In this document: positions 58,904-64,000 of the stretch, in pieces
Layout of the letters: each line of letters begins with the position of its first letter
Numbering within the stretch: the stretch's first letter is position 1
NCBI GenBank assembly: GCA_910575435.1
Contig: CAJTGI010000004.1
Location: forward strand, 62,001 to 126,000
Direction of reading: 5' to 3'
Origin: Clostridiaceae bacterium
GTDB taxonomy: Bacteria; Bacillota; Clostridia; Lachnospirales; Lachnospiraceae
Length of the DNA stretch: 64,000 nucleotides
Translations under genes and position numbers: made by a program
The notes under the pieces: model-generated
What the model was told of the DNA's origin: nothing
The model's database searches: none
The model's input: only the letters and a program-made list of their open reading frames with translations

Positions 58904-60856
58904 TCACATTCCCGCTTCTACGGAATTTCCTACGAACAACTGGCAGAATGCCTCCAGTTCCTCCAGCGTCTGCTCTGGGGAGAATTTATCCAGAATCTCC
59001 TTCTCGCTGAACATGCCTCCTTCCTTATAAATCTTCAAGACAATCCTGATCTGCTCGATAGAAAAGCCTGCCCTGGACAGGGACAGGTAGAGGCTGGCCT
59101 CTCTCATGTCCATCTTCTGGATTCTCTTTCGGTCATCCTCCCGCTTCTCCTCCATTTTCTTCCCCCGATCCCGCCTCTCCTTCTCCTGCGCCCGGTTCCT
59201 CTCGATCAGTTCCGGGTCGAAGGCAATTTCCTCCGGCTCTCCCTGCCCCAGTTCCTCCAAATCCATGGCAAGAAAGTCCATGAAATCCATGTCAATAATT
59301 CTGGATGCGGGCTTTTCCGGCGGTTCCTTTCCCATCTGCAATGCCGCCATCCTGTCATCCTCATGCCGCTTCCTCCTGTTTTGTTCGTCGGCGAGCATAT
59401 AGTCCAGTTCCGACGGCTGATATACATAGATTCCCCGCCTCATCCCCTTTGCCCTCCGCAGCCTGGCATCGTAACTGTAACCATTCTTCAATCCGCACAT
59501 CTGCTTCCACAGGGGATGCTTCAATGTATCGTACTTCCTATCCAGTATGGGATCGAATCCCCGGATGCAGATAATGCAATTATCCCGATCTAATTTCCTG
59601 ATTTCGCTTTCCAGCATCAGCTTCCTTCCCAGGATGTCATAATTCCGGCTGGAAGAATCATTTACGGAATAGGATTCCCCCACGGAACGCTTCTCAATGG
59701 TCTTATCCCCCAGCATTTCCGACAGGTACTTGAATGTCTCCTTCTCGTTGTTCCCCAGATAGACCAGCGTATCGCAATTTGCCACGATGGCCTCCCAGCT
59801 GTCCTTGAAATTGGCACGGGTGCGGGCCAAATCCTGCACGATGATACAGGAGGAAATGTTCCGGCTACGCATGGTGGACAGCAGATCCGGGAAGCCATCT
59901 GGAAGGGCAATGTTCAGGAACTCGTCCAGCATGAACGTCACATGAACCGGCAGGGAGCCCCCATACATCTTGTCCGCCTCCACATACATCTCATGGAACA
60001 TCTGGCTGTACAGCAGTCCCACGATGAAGTTCAGCGTCTTATGGTCATCGGGAATGATGCAGAATACCGCCGTCTTCCTGGTACCTATCGTATCAATATC
60101 CATCTCGTCCTCCCACAAAAGATCCAGCAGATCCTTAAACTGCAGGGGAGCAAGCCTGGCATTCATGGTCATCAGGATGGATCGTATGGTATCCTCCGCC
60201 CCGTTGAACACCTTCTTGTACTGGATCACTGCGAAATTATTTGGATCCTCCTGCTCCAACTTTTCCATCAGTTCATCCAGTTCTGATGGGAGCCGTTCCC
60301 CGGTCTCCGGGTCATATTTCACTTCCGCCATCCGAAGCATCTCCATGACGGCCCAGACATTGTGCATCATCTGATGGGTTTCCGGGTGCTCGATGCCCAC
60401 GTCCCAGACATAATAAAAGAAAGCCTGCAGCCCGAGCCCCTCCGCACTTTCCCAGAAAGGATCCGTGGGAGCCATGTTCTTCTTCGTTGTATTCAGTATC
60501 AGGTTGTTAATCAGGACAAGGAGATCCACAGGCTCCCTGACATATTTGAAGGGATTGAAGCGTGTGGAATGCTGGTATCCCTCCGTATCCCGCAAGTCCA
60601 GCATCTTCACCTCGTACCCCATCCGCTCCAGGAAGGGGGCGCAGTCCACGAAAATATCTCCCTTGGGATCCGTTATGATGAAGGAGGAGGACATCTGGAG
60701 GATGTTGGGCTTCACGAAGCGGAAGGTCTTTCCCGAACCAGAGCCGCCTATAATCATCATGTTGTTGTTCAAGTTCGTCAATTTCGTGTCCAGGCTGTAG
60801 CACATGTTCTGGCTCAATATTCTGTTCCTCGTATTGATGATCTCTTTTTTTCCCAT
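58904..60856 (-). CDS. VirD4-type coupling protein, ATPase part
   Basis: 650 residues. Walker A GGSGSGKT (37-44) is only 36 residues from the start, Walker B VTFMLDEFLNIALPD is near residue 300, and the motif SRNISSCIIVQDLARTRANFKDSW follows as in TraG/VirD4. A C-terminal charged extension (about 520-650) is longer than usual. The N-terminal TM part is missing from this ORF; it is coded by the separate gene at 60861-61265, four bases upstream. It should select DNA and pump it into the channel. The ATG at 60856 has AAGGGG at a slightly long distance. Confidence 0.88.
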   Translation of the reverse strand: MGKKEIINTRNRILSQNMCYSLDTKLTNLNNNMMIIGGSGSGKTFRFVKPNILQMSSSFIITDPKGDIFVDCAPFLERMGYEVKMLDLRDTEGYQHSTRFNPFKYVREPVDLLVLINNLILNTTKKNMAPTDPFWESAEGLGLQAFFYYVWDVGIEHPETHQMMHNVWAVMEMLRMAEVKYDPETGERLPSELDELMEKLEQEDPNNFAVIQYKKVFNGAEDTIRSILMTMNARLAPLQFKDLLDLLWEDEMDIDTIGTRKTAVFCIIPDDHKTLNFIVGLLYSQMFHEMYVEADKMYGGSLPVHVTFMLDEFLNIALPDGFPDLLSTMRSRNISSCIIVQDLARTRANFKDSWEAIVANCDTLVYLGNNEKETFKYLSEMLGDKTIEKRSVGESYSVNDSSSRNYDILGRKLMLESEIRKLDRDNCIICIRGFDPILDRKYDTLKHPLWKQMCGLKNGYSYDARLRRAKGMRRGIYVYQPSELDYMLADEQNRRKRHEDDRMAALQMGKEPPEKPASRIIDMDFMDFLAMDLEELGQGEPEEIAFDPELIERNRAQEKERRDRGKKMEEKREDDRKRIQKMDMREASLYLSLSRAGFSIEQIRIVLKIYKEGGMFSEKEILDKFSPEQTLEELEAFCQLFVGNSVEAGM

Positions 60857-60860
60857 AGTC

Positions 60861-61265
60861 TCATCCCCTTCCGAATCTCTTTCTTATAATCACGATGTTT
60901 TCTGGATCATCCTCTTTCCCTGACTGGTACTGGTCTGACAGCTTCCGGCTGATCTTCTTCGGATCTGCGAACTTGGAATCCCCGTACTCCCTCCCAATCA
61001 TCAGGTTGTGCTTCCTGGAAATCATGTAGACGATTACAAGGAAATAAATAACTGCGCCGATTACCAGGGTCGTCACCGTATACTGGTTGAAATAATCCTC
61101 AAAGGGATGCTCCAGCACTTTCTGCAGATAGGAGGGAAGATTGAAGAAATCCACCCCCGACCTCACCTGCGCCCTGGCCCCCGCCACCAGATACATGAAA
61201 TACTCAAAGGCCACGAAGAGGGTCAGGCGGACGGTCCATCCCACCACGCCGATTTTTTTCATCAT
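60861..61265 (-). CDS. N-terminal membrane part of split VirD4 coupling protein
   Basis: 134 residues from the ATG at 61265. Two TM helices (about 10-30 and 65-86, VTTLVIGAVIYFLVIVYMIS) are followed by the exact sequence that comes before the P-loop in VirD4 proteins of this group (NLMIGREYGDSKFADPKKISRKLSD, in parts). It ends IVIIRKRFGRG. The ATPase part then starts anew as the next ORF. In related coupling proteins these are one chain. Either a frameshift split the gene or two subunits assemble. Ribosome site GGAGG lies ten bases upstream. Confidence 0.75.
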   Translation of the reverse strand: MMKKIGVVGWTVRLTLFVAFEYFMYLVAGARAQVRSGVDFFNLPSYLQKVLEHPFEDYFNQYTVTTLVIGAVIYFLVIVYMISRKHNLMIGREYGDSKFADPKKISRKLSDQYQSGKEDDPENIVIIRKRFGRG

Positions 61266-61279
61266 ATGCACATTTCCTC

Positions 61280-62518
61280 CTATTTCTTCACCGGAGCCTT
61301 CCGCTCCGCCTTCTTGCTGGATTTCTTCGCCTTGCTAGTATTCTTTTCTGCCTTCCTGTCAGATTTTTGCATCCTGTCCGTGCTTTTTCTTCCATCCTTG
61401 CGCCAGAGCGGGGCATAATTTTTCGACAATTCCCTTCCTGTGGTATTCCTCACGAAGTTATTGTCCGCATCCACAATCTGGTACGTGGCATCCGCCTCCA
61501 GATAAGTCTTGAGGGATTTCCCCTGGTGCTCCTCCCTCGTCCTTCCCTTGTCAATCCACAGGCATTCCTTCCCATGAGTTCCCGGAACCTTCGTCATGTA
61601 TTGGCGTTCCGTCTCCTCCAGGATCATCTTATTTGAAATCGTAACGGGCTCATACTGGGAATCGATATGGTACTTGATCTCCTCTCCCTTGATCGCATAA
61701 TGCTCCGTCTCCTCGAAATTAGTAATGCGGATGTCCTGGTCCTTATGGACTGCCACTGCAAACGTGCCATTTTCCCAATTCTGGAAGTCGCTTTTTTTCA
61801 GCCAGATATAGGAGTCGTCATCCTTTTCCGTTCGGATCATGACCTCGTCCCTATTTTCCTTTACCAGCTGATCCCTGCTGACGTGAATAATCCTGTAATC
61901 CTCGGACTGCCTCTTCTCCAGCTGGTCATTATCCCTCAGTGCTTCCTTAATCCGTCCCTCCAGGGGCGCGTTTTTTTTTACTTCGGATATCAGACCTTCC
62001 AATTCCTTATATTGCTCTGGATATCTTTCGTTCAGTTCCTTTTGGAACTGAGCATCTGTAAGCTTGTCCATACCAGAATTCCTTATGTACTCCTCTGTCG
62101 TCACCTTTCCGTCCTTTTCATTGAAGTGCCTTGCCCGAAGCGTTTCCAAGACGCTTTCCATCCGGGCTGCAGAAGATGTGTGATACATAATCTGTACGAT
62201 GTCCTTATCAGGAGCGGCACTATATGGTGGCATTTTAAGATAATAGATTCCATGCTTTTTTGCCAGTTTCTCAAATCGCTTTAAATTCTCCTGGCTAATT
62301 TTTACATAAGACATATTCCAATCCATTTTCAGCATTTTTTTCATCGGATTGATTCCTCTCGCCCTTCCCGTCCTCACCCGGTTGTATTTCATAGCACAGT
62401 ATATCGTCTTTGCAAGCCTTCCCAATGTTTTCAGCGATTCCTTGCCTGCGGATGCGCCAAACTTCATTCCTTCCATCGTAATGGATATGATCCTTGTCAG
62501 GTCATAAACTTCTTCCAT
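61280..62518 (-). CDS. PcfB-like (DUF3801) conjugation protein
   Basis: 412 residues. The first 150 residues match PcfB/DUF3801: an amphipathic N-terminal part (ITMEGMKFGASAGKESLKTLGRLAKTIY), the NRVRTGRARGINPMKKMLK loop, then VKISQENLKRFEKLAKKHGIYYLKM and a short helix (ARMESVLETL). PcfB works with the coupling protein PcfC/VirD4 in pheromone plasmid transfer. The remaining 260 residues are long for the family and carry a basic Lys-rich tail that could bind DNA. It precedes the VirD4 pair directly. The ATG at 62518 follows AAAGGTGATATTTT; dyad copy 2 is 40 bp upstream. Confidence 0.75.
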   Translation of the reverse strand: MEEVYDLTRIISITMEGMKFGASAGKESLKTLGRLAKTIYCAMKYNRVRTGRARGINPMKKMLKMDWNMSYVKISQENLKRFEKLAKKHGIYYLKMPPYSAAPDKDIVQIMYHTSSAARMESVLETLRARHFNEKDGKVTTEEYIRNSGMDKLTDAQFQKELNERYPEQYKELEGLISEVKKNAPLEGRIKEALRDNDQLEKRQSEDYRIIHVSRDQLVKENRDEVMIRTEKDDDSYIWLKKSDFQNWENGTFAVAVHKDQDIRITNFEETEHYAIKGEEIKYHIDSQYEPVTISNKMILEETERQYMTKVPGTHGKECLWIDKGRTREEHQGKSLKTYLEADATYQIVDADNNFVRNTTGRELSKNYAPLWRKDGRKSTDRMQKSDRKAEKNTSKAKKSSKKAERKAPVKK

Positions 62519-62558
62519 AAAATATCACCTTTCCTCTCCATCATTATTTTCCAATCGC

Positions 62559-62581
62559 TTTGCGCCATGCTGTCGCAAAGC
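62559..62581. repeat. Dyad family, copy 2
   Basis: CTTTGCG-ACAGCATGG-CGCAAAG on the minus strand, 40 bp before the PcfB-like start. Confidence 0.85.
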
Positions 62582-62597
62582 CAGCCTCCTTGGCATC

Positions 62598-63908
62598 TTA
62601 TGATTGCGACAAGATCAGCAGATTTTCCAGCTCCGCCTCCGTGGCATCCCGAATTACCAGGTCATAGAGGTATTCATTGGAAAAATTTCCGAATAGTTTC
62701 TTGAAGGCATTCACTTTTGATGCCCCTGCCTTTTTATCCAGCAGACGCTTGAGGAGGAATTCCCTCTGGGCATCCGAATCCTTGCCCAAGAATCGCCGCT
62801 TCTCCATGGCCAGGAGCCTGGCAGCGGCTGACATCAGCCTCTTGTACCTCCTAGGGGCTTCCTCCTCGCTGCGGAAAGTCTCTTCCTCTATGGGGGCGCT
62901 TTCATCCATCGGAGACAATCCCGTTGCATCCGCCATATCTTCATCCGGCAAGGCCGCATCAGAAGCCTCTGCTTTCCCAGCCACATCCTCTGCTTCCCTT
63001 TCCTGCCCGGCATCCAGAAAAGTTTCTGGCCCGCCATCCTCTAAAGTTGGCATGAATCCTTCCACAAATCCATCTTCCGCAGATAGTTCGGGTACGTCAT
63101 CCAGTTCCGGCACCAGGGCTTCCCCTTCTCCCATAGGATCATCTCCCAATTCCCTTTCAGGCATTTCTTCCTTTGAATGGACATCTTCCTCATCATATTC
63201 CGCCTTTGGCAGCCATGATTCATCAAAGAACATTTCCTCCGGCTCTTCCCTTTCCTCTGATTCCATCCTGGCTGCCGCCTCCCCTTCCGTTTCAGCCAGC
63301 ATGGAGGGCGCATTGCCAGAAAGCCCGGCATGTTCCATGGCATGCTCCATCCTTTCCAAACATTTCTCCATCCTTGCAAGCAGGCCATCCATTTCCCCCC
63401 TGCCCCTCTCCATCCCATCTGCCAGCCCGTCCAGCAATAGCATTCGATTCCTTTCCTTATTCTCCATTCTCTCCATGAACCCACCAATCTTTTCATCCAG
63501 ATATAAATGGATGTCATATGGCGTTCTTGCTATTTCCATGCCCTTTTGGAACATTTCATGGGGAATCCCGGCCGATGCCGCCCTCTCCATCTCTTCAAGG
63601 TACAGCACCACCCTGTCTTCCCTCTCCTCCAGGATGCCCTGGACGGATTCCATCCATGAGGCGGGCAGGCTTCCCTGCACCAGCCTATTGACCTTGTCAA
63701 TGATGGCTCGGGAATTTACCGACTTGAGAGGATGCCCTGCCAGATAGTCCAGCACGTCCCCCCTTGCCGCCCCATATTTTTCCAAGTGCTCTGCCAGAAG
63801 ATACATCAGGTTGTTGCTGGCATCTGCCGCATCCTTCTTGATCTTCCCAATCAATTTCCATCTCTCATCGCCACTCCTCACAATCTGGCTCCCTTCCAAG
63901 ATCACCAT
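62598..63908 (-). CDS. Acidic element protein, unknown
   Basis: 436 residues from the ATG at 63908 (MVILEGSQIVRSGDERW). The frame is open 51 bp further but those codons lie in dyad copy 1, and GGAGAGGAG sits exactly before this ATG. Residues 1-185 are helical and balanced. Residues 210-355 are very rich in Glu/Asp/Pro (ARMESEEREEPEEMFFDES, KEEMPERELGDDPMGEG). A helical C-terminus (ARLLAMEKRRFLGKDSDAQREFLLKRLLDKKAG) ends it. It may be a DNA-processing accessory or a ParB-like partner, but no motif shows it. It lies before the PcfB-like gene. Confidence 0.55.
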   Translation of the reverse strand: MVILEGSQIVRSGDERWKLIGKIKKDAADASNNLMYLLAEHLEKYGAARGDVLDYLAGHPLKSVNSRAIIDKVNRLVQGSLPASWMESVQGILEEREDRVVLYLEEMERAASAGIPHEMFQKGMEIARTPYDIHLYLDEKIGGFMERMENKERNRMLLLDGLADGMERGRGEMDGLLARMEKCLERMEHAMEHAGLSGNAPSMLAETEGEAAARMESEEREEPEEMFFDESWLPKAEYDEEDVHSKEEMPERELGDDPMGEGEALVPELDDVPELSAEDGFVEGFMPTLEDGGPETFLDAGQEREAEDVAGKAEASDAALPDEDMADATGLSPMDESAPIEEETFRSEEEAPRRYKRLMSAAARLLAMEKRRFLGKDSDAQREFLLKRLLDKKAGASKVNAFKKLFGNFSNEYLYDLVIRDATEAELENLLILSQS

Positions 63909-63918
63909 CTCCTCTCCG

Positions 63919-63941
63919 CTTTGCGCCATCCTGTCGCAAAG
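63919..63941. repeat. Dyad family, copy 1
   Basis: CTTTGCG-ACAGGATGG-CGCAAAG on the minus strand, 10 bp before the ATG at 63908. Confidence 0.85.
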
Positions 63942-63967
63942 CCAAACTTCCTGATTCATTCACGTTA

Positions 63968-64000
63968 TTAATTTGCCGGAAATACCTCGTCCACCTTTTC
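63968..64000 (-). CDS. 3' end of an upstream gene (partial)
   Basis: Reading from the right edge, EKVDEVFPAN then TAA. Too short to identify; it ends shortly before dyad copy 1 and suggests the operon continues to the right. Confidence 0.35.
   Translation of the reverse strand, partial: EKVDEVFPAN

Noticed and set aside
36409-63941. The dyad hairpins as CsrA sites (loop ACAGGAUGG contains GGA).
   Set aside because: Only copies 1, 3 and 4 keep GGA; copies 2, 5 and 6 have GCA, ACA and TGA in that place, while the symmetric CA/TG positions are kept in all. A protein dyad or structure fits better.
25505-64000. A prophage instead of a conjugative element.
   Set aside because: No capsid, terminase, portal or tail genes are seen; VirB4, VirD4, PrgI, PcfB and TopB indicate conjugation.

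Overview
The window looks like the chromosome of a low-to-mid GC Firmicute of the class Clostridia, most probably a Lachnospiraceae-type gut anaerobe. Pointers are the cdaA-cdaR (c-di-AMP) pair, a trxB-trxA pair, an aspS gene behind a T-box, AGGAGG ribosome sites, a CsrA-linked flagellin, BspA/InlB-repeat surface proteins and a Gram-positive type IV secretion gene set. Most genes lie on the minus strand. Species and families were judged by reading only; no database search was possible.

Chromosomal part (about 1-25.5 kb). From the left edge: an operon for a membrane permease-like protein, a lipoprotein and an anchored propeller-like protein (1-4131); a divergent pair of a small secreted and a small membrane protein (4209-5274); the operon 8996-5318 ending in CdaA diadenylate cyclase and its YbbR regulator CdaR, with a clear promoter; a DtxR-type metal regulator; trxB-trxA; aspS under a T-box whose specifier reads AAC (Asn); an Rpn/PD-(D/E)XK nuclease-like gene broken by one TAG codon; a translationally coupled P-loop ATPase/TPR pair; and a MATE exporter. 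At 19.4-21.6 kb lies a csrA-flagellin operon. Its upstream side is occupied by an 845 bp segment that carries its own tyrosine recombinase, is bounded by identical 30 bp inverted repeats, and has a sigma-28-like promoter pointing outwards at each end. It is best read as a self-encoded promoter switch (inverton). A HAD phosphatase, a PAS-GGDEF-EAL protein and an IS30-type transposase follow.

Conjugative element (about 25.5-64 kb, continuing to the right). It carries topoisomerase III, a DUF5688-like protein, an ArdC-like antirestriction protein and a double-SpoVG protein on its left side. On its right side is a type IV secretion/coupling module in transcription order: acidic protein, PcfB-like protein, VirD4 split into two ORFs, pilin-like, VirB6-like, OB-fold protein, PrgI/VirB3-like, VirB4-like accessory, VirB4, and a cell-wall hydrolase. 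Relaxase and integrase are not in view. Between the two sides are three large secreted BspA-like proteins (one with a transglutaminase-like domain), several Xre regulators and a strikingly AT-rich two-gene cassette: a DNA methyltransferase overlapping a MORC/Hsp90-type GHKL ATPase. That cassette sits between two diverged copies of a small ORF, each copy carrying the -35 box of a promoter that reads the next gene, so it looks like a plug-in restriction/defence module.

The element also carries six copies of a 22-23 bp dyad (arms CTTTGCG / CGCAAAG), five of them 10-50 bp before start codons. This suggests an element-wide regulatory circuit or intercistronic RNA structure. The main candidates for something new are the recombinase-encoding promoter switch at csrA-flagellin, the methyltransferase-GHKL cassette and its duplicated landing site, and the dyad family.
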